Shown here: positions 1 to 11,698 of the stretch, piece after piece | Layout of the letters: each line of letters opens with the position of its first letter | Position numbering within the stretch: the stretch's first letter is position 1 | DNA from: Anthoceros angustus | Taxonomy: Eukaryota > Streptophyta > Anthocerotopsida > Anthocerotales > Anthocerotaceae | Length of the DNA: 64,000 nucleotides | NCBI GenBank assembly: GCA_010909165.1 | Contig: MU008154.1 | Location: 248,001 to 312,000, forward strand | Reading direction: 5' to 3' | Position numbers and translations under genes: made by a program | The notes under the pieces: model-generated | The model's database searches: none | Told to the model about the DNA's origin: nothing | The model's input: the letters and a program-made list of their open reading frames with translations, nothing else

Positions 1-2905
1 TTCGCCAGCAATCACACACAACTTCTCGGCCTCTTGCAATCTAACAACAAAGGGACCGGCCGACTACGTAAAGGGTTCTTGCCCCAGCAGACAACAAGCG
101 CTATCAAGCAGGAACCTATGGAATACTGATCTCGTTAGGAAGCCCTTTAGGGTTTTTTTTCGATGGTGACAAAAGAAGTTTTCCAGCCGGAAAACTTCTG
201 GTGTCACACACTTGACGAGATCGGCCGCGGGCGCCTGCCCCTCGTGTCCCGATCTTGTCACTAAGCTTGTGGTGTGTGTGTGAAGATTCTTTTTAGGTTT
301 TGACACACAAGGTTTTCTTTTTTAGGGCTGTCAGGGCATGGGCCATCGCACATCCATTCGCATGACCCTATCTGCCCGTCAGTTTGCCATAAGGAAACCG
401 TCACCAGGCCTTTATGGCAGATAGCGTGGAGGAGCCATCGCGCCGAGCGCCATCGCCTTCGCAGCCCATACAGCCTTTGTGGTCGATAGCTGAGGCGCCA
501 TACGCCTCGCGCGCGCTTTGTGACCATCCGGTGTCGTGCGATTGCATTTGGCAGCTATACAGGCCTCGCGCGATAGCGCACAACATCTTCACACAAGCAG
601 GCTTTACATTCGACCATAAGAAAGCCACCACTGGGCTCACGTCTCAAAAGGACAGAACACACCGGATCGAGCATGTTCGAGGCTAACATCCGGGGCCACG
701 CGCGACGGTGAAAGGGAAACACAGTCTTGAACGACTAGCATGCCCACAGTCGGGGGCTTCCACCTGGGCCGAGACATGTCCGATCCGATATATATGTCCA
801 TGTGTGGTGCAGGAAAACCCTAAACATGAGTATGTGTGTTTGACATAAACCCTAAATGGCAGAAAGAAAAGTGGATGACTGAGATCGGAACACGAGGGGG
901 CAAGTTCCGAGACAAAAAAACTTTGTGGCGCCTACGGCCGTCCCGATGTGGCGTATGTGATGAAGGAATCTTGAAGATGCAAGCATCTTCATGTAGAATA
1001 CCGTAAGAAAAAACTTGTCACACACACTCGTGGCGGATCGGTATTCCATAGGGCAAGGGCGAGAGTCATGCATAATTGCTTGCATAAGCGCTTTCAAGAT
1101 GACATTCAATGTCAAGTGGCACAACACGACCGGCCTAGGGCTTTTGAAGAGACACACTCCTTTCATCCTATTGAAAAATTCTTGCTTTGCTCTCCAAGTT
1201 CGTGGACATGGATGAAAATGCAATCGAAACAAATTCCATGATCTCTTAACACGGTAGCGTGTTCATCAAATCGGACACGGCAAAGCTAATCGGATGCGCC
1301 CAATCCTCAAGATCTAACCGCGGTGGATCGGCATCAAAGCAAATACAACACATGCAACGAAGGAGCGGATCCCACGGTCCAATCATCCGAGCTGCAAGTT
1401 CTTACATTGATATCATTGGTGAAGGAGTCCATCTCCTTCTTGACTCGATTGCAAACAAAAACTCCCGCCTTCCCAAAGACAAAGATCCATGTACGATCGC
1501 CTTCCACGCCCGGCAATCTAAGATCGAGCGACTTCAAGTGTGAATTCCGGTCCCTAGGATTCTAACACTCGCGGCAACAACGACGATGGCAAAACCCGCG
1601 GCCGAACCGAAAATCGATAGCGAAAGTAGATGCGGTGAAGTTTAATATTCCTAAGCGATGTCGACCACTAAAATAGAACTCAAGGTTGGTCGATCGTACA
1701 TATATATATATATATATATATATATGAATCCATCGCATCTCAAAGCGTTGAAATGGATTATAATACTCAAACCCTCTAATTGGGACCCCTATAAATGGGA
1801 ACCCTTTAAATGGGGCCTTGGGTCCCTTGAATGTGCTACACGCTAAATGGGAAACCCATCTAATTTGTAAATGGGAACATGTCTTCCAAACATTCAATGC
1901 AAGTACACCTCTGTAAAAGGGAAAATACATATTTTTAAAAAAAAAAGAAAAATTGAGGAAATCGTCTTATCGAGATTACATATATTCGTACAGAGGATGA
2001 AATATGGCAAGCATTAATTCCTCCGCCTGTCAATGAGGAGGGTGAGGAGAATGATACAACGTCAGTGGAGACCATAAGCGCCAAGACCGCGTCGACAAAG
2101 GATCAGATAATGCTATGAGGATAGCGAAGATGTTTTTGGAAGAGATGCCACATAACACTCTTGATGCTTTGAAGTTGCATTCTCGGTTGGAAAAACATAT
2201 TGCTAGTCATTGGATGAAAGCAACTCAAGATCAATCAAGAATTGATGATTATTTTAACTCGCAAACTAGAATTAGGTTGGCAGCTATGTATATGAGGGAG
2301 CATTTTGGATTTTTGGATTTTTGGAAGCTTTTAAGTTCTTTCGAATTTTTGATTTAAAAGATTTTTTGATTTGTTTTAAATATTTTTATTTTCAAAAAGA
2401 TGAAAATGCCTAACGGGAACCCCTCTAAATGGGACGATTTTGCTACTCCCAATTGTTCCCAATTAGAGGGTCTGACTGTACATTGAATCCTACCGTTGGA
2501 AGTCAGTGATTTTGCGCTGCTTTTTGCAGAGGGTGGTGAGCTGGGATTGCGATAGGGCTTAGCCTTAAGCTTGGCTTTCTCCTTGGCCTTCTCATTAGAC
2601 TTAACAGGGTCTGCAATGTCCTGTAGTTCTCCACTGAGCATATCCAGCTGGTCATGTGTAGGATGCCCTCCTGTGGTCTTGTTCAGTGCTTAGGCTGCAG
2701 CCTTTCTTGCTCGACAATCCTTATTGGCGATTGCATGATCACTGCATATTGACATTAGGGAAGAGATGATTGGCGATTGCATGATCACTGCAAATTAACA
2801 TTAGGGAAGAGATGAGACTGAAGACGGCAGAGAGGATACTAAGAGACAGGAAAGAGTCAAGAGGTGGAGGCCGCCTGGCTTAGGATAATCCTTGCCAATC
2901 TTGCA
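1..2905. repeat. Repeat block A, copy 1
   Basis: This block is nearly the same as 5079-8026, apart from many small indels. It contains a pogo-like element (1766-2478), an (AT)n run at about 1700-1724, and two telo-box-like AAACCCTAAA motifs near 815-860. Its minus strand carries gene-like fragments, for example a lysine/alanine-rich stretch at 2480-2641, but no intact gene. The indels between the copies are mostly in CAG/CTG context (see findings). I do not recognise the family of the block outside the pogo-like element. Confidence 0.85.
1766..2478 (+). mobile_element. Pogo/Tigger-like TA-target DNA element, copy 1 (non-autonomous)
   Basis: The ends are inverted copies of CAGTC-A/G-ACCCCTCTAATTGGG, each flanked by the dinucleotide TA. 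The left end here has lost bases (CTCAAACC for CAGTCAAACC). A TA target and a CAGT terminus fit the pogo/Tigger branch of Tc1/mariner. Inside, 2115-2357 (+) reads through about 80 residues resembling the tail of a pogo-type transposase, with a segment ending in a D/E-rich DYF motif. No DDD/DDE catalytic core is present, so the copy cannot move itself. Both ends carry repeated AAATGGGA-type subterminal motifs. Confidence 0.6.
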
Positions 2906-5078
2906 ATCTAAGATCGAGCATGTTCGAGGCTAACATCCGGCCACGCTGACGGGGAAGACCATCGAGAGGTCAAAGCTTGGTAGCAACTCTGGCGAGGCTT
3001 TCTGAATTTCGCCAGCAATCACACACAACTTCTCGGCCTCTTGCAATCTAAGATCGAGCGACTTCAAGTGTCGAATTCGTCGACTTTGACACCATCACGA
3101 AGTATATCATATGCTACTTTAGGCCTGCCCTTCCTCACGGCAATATGGAAATACACCTTGTCAGCTGGAGGATCATCCATGAAACCACTGTCACCTTTAT
3201 CCAGAACAGCAGCTTCGTCTTTAGACCCTCTATGTCAGAGCATTTCCTTAAGACAGTATTTCAGTGACTTTGGTATTGTATCTCACAATAGATCCATCCC
3301 GAAAACCGACCACATGAGACACATTGCCTGCGTTTTTTCCCACCTAGCGCGACCATTTGGCCACGACTTCAGGAGCAATGACGCACAATCTAGCGACTGC
3401 ACACCCGGATTCATGCGTTTCTAGGAATTCGTCGACTTTGACACCATCACGAAGTATATCATATGCTACTTTAGGCCTGCCCTTCCTCACGGCAATATGG
3501 AAATACACCTTGTCAGCTGGAGGATCATCCATGAAACCACTGTCACCTTTATCCAGAACAGCAGCTTCGTCTTTAGACCCTCTATGTCAGAGCATTTCCC
3601 TTAAGACAGTATTTCAGTGACTTTGGTATTGTATCTCACAATAGATCCATCCCGAAAACCGACCACATGAGACACATTGCCTGCGTTTTTTTCCCACCTA
3701 GCGCGACCATTTGGCCTAGACCTTAGGGCGCGCAGGACTCCCTCGTGCGAGTTCATCAGCGCGACACGTCATCAATAAAACTTGAACTTGATCTCAATGA
3801 TTCCTGGTATGAAAACAGTTATCTTCTCTGTAGTTTCCTCAAATGCATAGTTGGTGGCAGTCCGAGGGAAAAGACCATCGAGAGGTCAAAGCTTGGTAGC
3901 AACTCTGGCGAGGCTTTCTGAATTTCGCCAGCAATCACACACAACTTCTCGGCCTCTTGCAATCTAACAACAAAGGGACCGTCGAGCCGACTACGTAAAG
4001 GGTTCTTGCCCCAGACAACAACGCTATCAGCAGAACCTATGGAATCGATCTCGTTAGGAAGCCCTTTAGGGTTTTTTTCGATGAGATAAAAGAAGTTTTC
4101 CACGGAAAACTTCGTGTCACACTTGACGAGATCGCGGCCGCCTCGTGTCCCGATCTTGTCACTAAGCTTGTGGTGTGTGTGTGAAGATTCTTTTTAGGTT
4201 TTGACACACAAGGTTTTCTTTTTAGGCATGGGCCATCGCACATCCATTCGCATGACCCTATCTCGCCGTCGATTTGCCATAAGGAAACCGTCACCGTGCC
4301 TTTATGTAGGAAAGAGGGCCTAGATCCTAATATAGTATTTTACTCGTTTGCCCATGCTACACTCACACAGTCCCAAGTTCTCCAGCTGTACATGACTTCG
4401 GTGGTTAGGTGTGAAAATGTACGCAGGGGCTTGTAGTGTACACAGGGACTGGCTCCTCAAGCACAAGGCTTCCATGATGTGGAATGCTCTCCCCACCGTC
4501 TGCAGGTTATGGCCCTCATTTGGCCACGACTTCAGGAGCAATGACGCACAATCTAGCGACTGCACACCCGGATTCATGCGTTTCTAGGAATTCGTCGACT
4601 TTGACACCATCACGAAGTATATCATATGCTACTTTAGGCCTGCCCTTCCTCACGGCAATATGGAAATACACCTTGTCAGCTGGAGGATCATCCATGAAAC
4701 CACTGTCACCTTTATCCAGAACAGCAGCTTCGTCTTTAGACCCTCTATGTCAGAGCATTTCCTTAAGACAGTATTTCAGTGACTTTGGTATTGTATCTCA
4801 CAATAGATCCATCCCGAAAACCGACCACATGAGACACATTGCCTGCGTTTTTTCCCACCTAGCGCGACCATTTGGCCTAGACTTAGGCGCGCAGGACTCC
4901 CTCGTGCGAGTTCATCAGCGCGACACGTCATCAATAAAACTTGAACTTGATCTCAATGATTCCTGGTATGAAAACAGTTATCTTCTCTAGTTTCCTCAAA
5001 TGCATAGTTGGTGGCAGTCCGAGGGAAAAGACCATCGAGAGGTCAAAGCTTGGTAGCAACTCTGGCGAGGCTTTCTGA
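2906..5078. repeat. Mosaic of smaller repeat blocks between the two A copies
   Basis: A segment beginning GAATTCGTCGACTTTGAC occurs three times, at 3073, 3425 and 4588. A segment beginning AAGACCATCGAGAGGTCAAA occurs near 2956, 3869 and 5027. A third, strongly eroded copy of the start of block A lies at about 3924-4310. On the minus strand the blocks spell gene-like coding pieces (about 3344-3590, 3819-4103, 4508-4720, 5000-5380) with plausible splice sites between them. I do not recognise this protein. It may be a host gene fragment amplified with the repeat. Confidence 0.75.
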
Positions 5079-8026
5079 ATTTCGCCAGCAATCACACACA
5101 ACTTCTCGGCCTCTTGCAATCTAACAACAAAGGGACCGTCGAGCCGACTACAGAAAGGGTTCTTGCCCCCAGCAGACAACAACTGGCTATCAAGCAGGAA
5201 CCTATGGAATACTGATCTCGTTAGGAAGCCCTTTAGGGTTTTTTTTCGATGGTGACAAAAGAAGTTTTCCAGCCGGAAAACTTCTGGTGTCACACACTTG
5301 ACGAGATCGGCCGGCGCCTCGTGTCCGATCTTGTCACTAAGCTTGTGGTGTGTGTGAAGATTCTTTTTAGGTTTTGACACACAAGGTTTTCTTTTTTAGG
5401 GCTGTCAGGGCATGGGCCATCGCACATCCATTCGCATGACCCTATCTGCCCGTCAGTTTGCCATAAGGAAACCGTCACCAGGCCTTTATGGCAGATAGCG
5501 TGGAGGAGCCATCGGCGCCGAGCGCCACTGCCTTTCGCAGCCATACAGGCCTTTGTGGCTGATAGCCTGGAGGCGCCATACGCCTCGCGCGATAGCGTGG
5601 AGGAGCCATCCGGTGTCGTCGCGATTGCATTTGGCGCTATAGCCTCGCGCGATAGCGCATAACATCTTCACACAAGCAGGCTTTACATTCGACCATAAGA
5701 AAGCCACCACTGGGCTCACGTCTCAAAAGGACAGAACACACCGGATCGAGCATGTTCGAGGCTAACATCCGGCCACGCTGACGGTGAAAAAACAGCCTTG
5801 AACGACTAGCATGCCCACTGGGCTTCCACCGGCCGAGACATGTCCGATCCGATATATATGTCCATGTGTGGTGCAGAAAACCCTAAACATGAGTATGTGT
5901 GTTTGACATAAACCCTAAATGGCGTAAAGAAAAGTGGATGACCGAGATCGAACACGAGGGGCAAGTTCCGAGACAAAAAAAACTTTGTGGCGCCTACGGC
6001 CCGTCGTCCGCTGATGTGGCGCGTATGTGATGAAGGAATCTTGAAGATGCGCAAGCATCTTCATGTAGAATACCAGAAGAAAAAAACTTGTCACACACAC
6101 TCGTGACGAGATCGGTATTCCATAGGAACCGAGACGAGAGTCATGCATAATTGCTTCAGGCATAAGCGCTTTCAAGATGACATTCAATGTCAAGTGGCAC
6201 AACACAGACCAGGCCTAGGGCTTTGAAAGAGACACACTCCTTTCATCCTATTGAAAAAATTCTTTGCGCTGCTCTCCAAGTTCGTGGACATGGACTGAAA
6301 TGCAATCGAAACAAATTCCATGATCTCTTAACACAGCGCGCGTGTTCATCAAATCGGACACGGCAAAGCTAACTGGATGCGTCCAATCCTCAAGATCTAA
6401 CCGTACGGCAGAATTGGATCGGCATCAAAGCAAATACAACACATGCAACGAAGGAGCCAGATCCCACGGTCCAATCATCCGAGCTGCAAGTTCTTACATT
6501 GATATCATTGGTGAAGGAGTCCATCTCCTTCTTGACTCGATTTGCAAACAAAAAACTCCCAGCCTTCCCCAGCACAGCATCCATGTACGATCAGCCTTCC
6601 CACGCCCCTGGCAATCTAAGATCCGAACAGCTTCAAGTGTCGAATTCCGGTCCCTAGGATTCTAACAGCTCCGCAGCAACAACGACGATGGCAAAACCCG
6701 CCGGTCGGAACCAGAAAATCTGATAGCCGAAAGTAGATGCCAGGTGAAGTTTAATATTCCTAAGCGATGTCAGCCACTAAAATAGAACTCAAGGTTGGTG
6801 CTGATCGTACATATATATATATATATATATATATATGAATCCATCGCATCTCAAAGCGTTGAAATGGATTATAATACAGTCAAACCCCTCTAATTGGGAC
6901 CCCTATAAATGGGAACCCCCTTTAAATGGGACGCCCGGTCCCTTGAATGTGCTACACGCTAAATGGGAAACCCATCTAATTTGTAAATGGGAACATGTCT
7001 TCCAAACATTCAATGCAAGTACACCTCTGTAAAAGGGAAAATACATATTTTTAAAAAAAAAAGAAAAATTGAGGAAATCGTCTTATCGAGATTACATATA
7101 TTAAATCGAGAGGATGAAATATGGCAAGCATTAATTCCTCCACAATGAGGAGGGTGAGGAGAATGATACAACGTCGGTGGAGACCATAGCGCCAAGACCG
7201 CGTCGACAAAGGATCGAGATAATGCTATGAGGATAGCGAAGATGTTTTGGAAGAGATGCCACATAACACTCTTGATGCTTTGAAGTTGCATTCTCGGTTG
7301 GAAAAACATATTGCTAGTCATTGGATGAAAGCAACTCGGCATCAATCAAGAATTGATGATTATTTTTAACAGCAAACTAGAATTAGGTTGGCAGCTATGT
7401 AGTATGAGGGAGCATTTTGGATTTTTTGGATTTTTTGGAAGCTTTTAAGTTCTTTCGAATTTTTGATTTAAAAGATTTTTTGATTTGTTTTAAATATTTT
7501 TATTTTCAAAAAAGATGAAAATGCCTAAACGGGAACCCCTCTAAATGGGACGATTTTTGCTACTCCCAATTGTTCCCAATTAGAGGGGTCTGACTGTACA
7601 TTGAATCCTACCGTTGGAAGTCAGTGATTTTGCGCTGCTTTTTTGCAGAGGGTGGTGAGCTGGGATTGCGATAGGGCTTAGCCTTAAGCTTGGCTTTCTC
7701 CTTGGCCTTCTCATTAGACTTAACAGGGTCTGCAATGTCCTGTAGTTCTCCACTGAGCATATCCAGCTGGTCATGTGTAGGATGCCCTCCTGTGGTCTTG
7801 TTCAGTGCTTAGGCTGCAGCCTTTCTTGCTCGACAATCCTTATTGGCGATTGCATGATCACTGCATATTGACATTAGGGAAGAGATGATTGGCGATTGCA
7901 TGATCACTGCAAATTAACATTAGGGAAGAGATGAGACTGAAGACGGCAGAGAGGATACTAAGAGACAGGAAAGAGTCAAGAGGTGGAGGCCGCCTGGCTT
8001 AGGATAATCCTTGCCAATCTTGCAAT
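5079..8026. repeat. Repeat block A, copy 2
   Basis: Second full copy of block A, in the same orientation as copy 1, ending where the sequence becomes unique beside the SDE2 gene. It is generally less eroded than copy 1, but at some sites (for example about 5818-5835) it is the one that lost bases. It contains the better-preserved pogo-like element (6877-7596) and a short (AT)n run at about 6808-6836. Confidence 0.85.
6877..7596 (+). mobile_element. Pogo/Tigger-like TA-target DNA element, copy 2 (non-autonomous)
   Basis: 720 bp between TA dinucleotides at 6875-6876 and 7597-7598. The left end reads CAGTCAAACCCCTCTAATTG and the right end is its inverse with one change (CAGTCAGACC...). The subterminal regions hold several AAATGGGA-like motifs (about 6905-7000 and 7528-7560), as expected of transposase-binding repeats. 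The transposase-tail reading frame seen in copy 1 is interrupted here. Assignment to pogo/Tigger rests on termini, target and tail resemblance only. Confidence 0.65.
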
Positions 8027-8225
8027 TTGCTCTCCTTTGGACTTCAACAGGTGCTGTCCATGGCTCATAGATGTACTGTTTCGGAAAGTCTGCTCAGCAA
8101 GCAACACCATAGGCGATTAAGTCATCCTTTTACTTCCTATCTAATATCCTTTCTGCAGAGGAGCACACTTCCCGTCACGTAGCCATGATGTATCACTAGT
8201 CGCCGTTCCCACCATTTTTTCCATC

Positions 8226-9005
8226 TCAAAGTTGACAGCTCGACGTCTCTGTTGACCTAGGCAAGGGCATAGGTGCAATAGAAAGGCTAGGCAAGGGCGT
8301 GGGTGGAGTAGAAAGAATTTTTTCATCCCCACTTTCATCATCCTCGTCTTCATCACTATCCTCCGAGTCTTCTGTCGGAAATGAAAAATAGGGCAGCTTT
8401 CTCTTGGTCCCAACTTTGACAGCTTCCGCCTTCTGCTCCAACTGCTTCTTCGCTTCGGCTAACCCTGACTTTACAGCCAACTCAACCGACTCCCTAGCCC
8501 GCTCACTCTTCTCCCTAATGACCTTCATCTCCTCCATAATCCCTGAGTCCTCCTTCTTCACTTTTTGCAACTTCTTCAAGTACTCCTCAGCCGTCTTCTC
8601 CAGCTCCCGCTCCTGCGCTTCTGCCTTCCACTCCTTCAGCTTCTTCTCTGCGTTCACATGCCGCAGCCGGCGTCCGCTCATATCCCTGCACGCATCGAAA
8701 TTGCTGGTCTTCTTCTGCCCCGCCTTGGTTGCCGCCCCTCGAAGCAGGGAACCAAACCCTCCCTTTCCCCCCCTGAGCCGCAACAACAGAGTGCAGGAAG
8801 GGAAGACTCCATCTGGCCCCGCCTCCAAAGTCTCTGCAACCCCGAACTCCCGCGTCCCCGTCACCAATCTTTGCTCCTCGACTGGAATCCCTGCTAGAGC
8901 ATGAATTCGGGACTTCAAATCCCCGTCTGTTACGCTGCTGCAAGGGAGCTGCAAGCAACGCGTCTTGCCATCGAGGAACTTCACCAAGATCTGATAGCTA
9001 GGCAT
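8226..9005 (-). CDS. SDE2: SDE2 homologue, N-terminal ubiquitin-like part (C-terminus missing or in another exon)
   Basis: SDE2 is a nuclear splicing and genome-maintenance factor made as a ubiquitin-like precursor and cut after a diglycine. The ATG at 9005 begins [10 protein letters not shown], a ubiquitin-like fold of about 80 residues. It is followed by the family signature [15 protein letters not shown], where cleavage after GG leaves a Lys-Gly N-end, and by the conserved [21 protein letters not shown] block and a Glu/Lys-rich coiled coil. The open frame stops after 259 residues, just beyond an acidic Ser/Asp stretch. Full-length relatives are longer and end in a SAP-like domain that I cannot find here. 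Repeat block A begins about 200 bp beyond the stop, so truncation is likely, though an unseen splice is possible. Confidence 0.85.
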   Translation of the reverse strand: MPSYQILVKFLDGKTRCLQLPCSSVTDGDLKSRIHALAGIPVEEQRLVTGTREFGVAETLEAGPDGVFPSCTLLLRLRGGKGGFGSLLRGAATKAGQKKTSNFDACRDMSGRRLRHVNAEKKLKEWKAEAQERELEKTAEEYLKKLQKVKKEDSGIMEEMKVIREKSERARESVELAVKSGLAEAKKQLEQKAEAVKVGTKRKLPYFSFPTEDSEDSDEDEDDESGDEKILSTPPTPLPSLSIAPMPLPRSTETSSCQL

Positions 9006-9330
9006 AGCGACCCGATCACGACAATCTTGAACACCCAAGAGTGGAACCCGCTTTGTCAGTCCGTGAATGCTATCCCAACCCTAAGTTTCACTGCGTCAAC
9101 TGCTACAAAATATTGAGGCCCAATTTAATATCGTAGAGGCCACTAGGTTCGGTTAAGACTTGTATATAACACAGGATCACTATAAGAGCCTTACTACACA
9201 AGGCACAAGTAATAGCAACAAGATGCACCCCACAATAAAAAGAGTGCTACCCTAAGGCCTTTATGTAGGAAAGAGGGCCTAGATCCTAATATAGTATTTT
9301 TACATACATACTTATATATAGTACCCCATA
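9006..9330. other. Upstream flank of SDE2
   Basis: No gene seen. 9257-9301 is a near-exact copy of 4298-4341 in the repeat mosaic, so pieces of the same repeat family lie on both sides of the SDE2 gene. Confidence 0.6.
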
Positions 9331-9667
9331 ACCGAGGGGTGGTTCAACAGGATAATACCAAAAAAATTAATTTTTGAAAAAAATAAGGTTCAACATAAAT
9401 ATTTATATTTTTAAAAATTCAATATTTATGAAAATAATTTTATCAAATTTCAAAATTTATTAAGCTACATAGGTATCTATATAGAACTGATGGATATATA
9501 TAGACCTCCCCTAAACAGGCCCTAATTTTCCACACAAACCCTAGTTTCCTTGTTTTCGGTATCTTAAACTCATAAATTTTAACATATTCACCATTTTAAA
9601 TATAATAATTTATGGATTTTTAAATTTTACTAATTTCAATTAATTGATGCCGAAATCACCCCTCGGG
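9331..9667. mobile_element. MITE-like element, copy 1
   Basis: About 337 bp, AT-rich, with imperfect terminal inverted repeats (CCGAGGGGTGGTT at the left, the inverse of AATCACCCCTCGGG at the right). It is clearly related to 49712-50024: the core containing CCCTAATTTTCCACACAAAC is shared. There is no coding capacity. The left flank is TA. The right flank is ambiguous in this copy. Confidence 0.6.
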
Positions 9668-9676
9668 ACATGGTTG

Positions 9677-11698
9677 TGGCATACCAAAGAGGACAGAGGG
9701 GATGGGGCATTTTTTTTCTCGCGAAAGCCATGGAAGGCGTAGGCATCTTCAGGAATATACCCTAGATTCCAGTACGGAATGTTTTCTCACAGCACATGGT
9801 GTAATGTCCGCTTTGGCGCCCTAACCAAGAGAGGGCAAGCACCAAAGGGGATACACACTTTTCCTTGTCGAAATGGGTTGTTTGCTTCAAAATTTTTTCT
9901 GTCCTTCCAACTTTGAGAACAAAGATATGTTTTCAGAGTCTTCCGCCCTACCTTCTGTGATTAAGTTTTCTTCAATGCTATCCCATGGCCGCCAAACCCT
10001 AACCTGGCTGCCGCGCCGGCCGCCCCATCTGGTTGCCAAAGCCTACCTAAGCCGCTGGCATGGTTTTCGCAGGCAATGACGGCCGCGGCCGCGGCCGCCG
10101 CCACGGCCATGGTTTGCGAACCATGCACACGCCAATGGCCTTGTCCCCGTCTTCGCAGCTTGGGACTTTGCGATCGTGTATTTGTTAGGGAACCCACGAT
10201 GCTGGAAACATTAAGAAGCACAATCCTCTTGCAAACAGGAAAAAGCAAGATCATGGTCGAAACAGGAAGAGGGGATGGCCAATAGTAACATGGAAGCCGC
10301 CTTCACAGCTTTACTGGCAGGGCCTTCACAGTAGGCGGCATACCTCTCATTGCAGTTGGGTGCGCTAAACATCGTCCATACAACTTCAATCCCACATCAT
10401 GCCCAAGTCCTTCAACAACACCATGATTGCAGCCCTTCCATACTACCAAATTTGCTATACATAGAGACCTTTTAGTTTACTGCACCTAGCCATCAGCCAA
10501 TCCCAAACTGCATCCTTAGGCACAACACGACTTGGGCTTCCACCATCTGCACCAATGAGGGAGCTCGTGAATGCTCTGATGAAGAGGAGAAGGGCCAAAA
10601 TGGTAGCTCAAAGGATCACGCCAATCCGATGCATGACAAAGGCTTGGCGAGTGGTGCACGGTCTTTGATAACACTGGTGCGTGATTGGTCATTGCATGCT
10701 TTCATTTCTTACAAGAGTGGTGCATGGTCTTCAGAAACTTTTGATCAGGAGAATGCACAGAGTTGTTTTCGGCAGTACCTTTTCCAGTTGTTTCCACCTT
10801 CACAATAACATGTTGCCCTGCAACTCACTCTGTTGGTTACATGTGAAAAGCAGCAGCCCCATCTCCGAATTGATGAAACTACAGCATTCGCCTTCCAGGT
10901 GTAATTCAGTGGCAGATCACAGTAGGTTGCAAGGAACACCTTGTACAAAGTGTTCCTTGCATTACATGGAATGCTAACATGTAGGCTTAGCGGGGCACTC
11001 TGAAGTAGGAGGAACCTTGCTTACTGAAATGATAGCTCAAAGAAACATGCCAACAATCAAGGAATACAAGCCTCACAATAGGATGGACATCCAGAGCGGG
11101 CCAAGTTTGTTGAAAGGAGTGCAGGCTCCACAAACAAATCAATCGCCGCATTGGTGCAGCGGGGGCAGGGCGGAAGCAGACTAGTGCTCGCTCCTAATGT
11201 CCTGCTCCTGGCCCATTGCAACTGGAGAATACTGTGACCAATGCGTCTTCTTCAACCTACTCCCATGGATGAAGACGACTGTTCAGATTAAACTGCAAAA
11301 ACATTCAGGCCACAAGCGACCAAAGACGTGCACATGCTGCAAAATTGGATGCTATTACCTTGCCCAGACTTGCAGGCTGCTGGTCATATCGAGAAGGCAC
11401 CTCCTCGCTGTCCTCTACCGTGAAGGCCGACGTTTCCAAACATTTCTTGGTGCGCGCGCGAGAAAAAACCACAGTGAGTGCGGGAAAAAAAGTAAGTTCT
11501 CTTTGTGTGTACCGGTGAGCGTGAAGTGGCCGCTTTGGTGCGTCCCCCATTTCGGTCGGGTTACCAAAACGCATACCAAAAAGACGTGTGGTGTGAACAA
11601 AAGTTTCGTGCTTGAAAAAAATGCCACGTCCCCTGTGTCCTCTTTGGTTTCGTGCGTGAAAAAAATGCCCCGTCCCCTCTATCCTCTTTGGTATGCCA
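9677..11698. mobile_element. Possible 2.0-kb non-autonomous element with ~50-bp terminal inverted repeats
   Basis: 9677-9726 (TGGCATACCAAAGAGGACAG...) and 11649-11698 are inverted copies of each other over about 50 bp with few mismatches. The right terminal repeat is partly duplicated in tandem (11608-11650). The interior has no convincing gene. It includes a GC-rich GGCCGC run at about 10079-10102 and otherwise unremarkable DNA. Long inverted ends suggest a Mutator-like element, but I find no clear target duplication, so the class is open. Confidence 0.45.

Noticed and set aside
1700-1724. (AT)n run as a regulatory TATA signal
   Set aside because: It is a microsatellite repeated in both block A copies, with no gene downstream.
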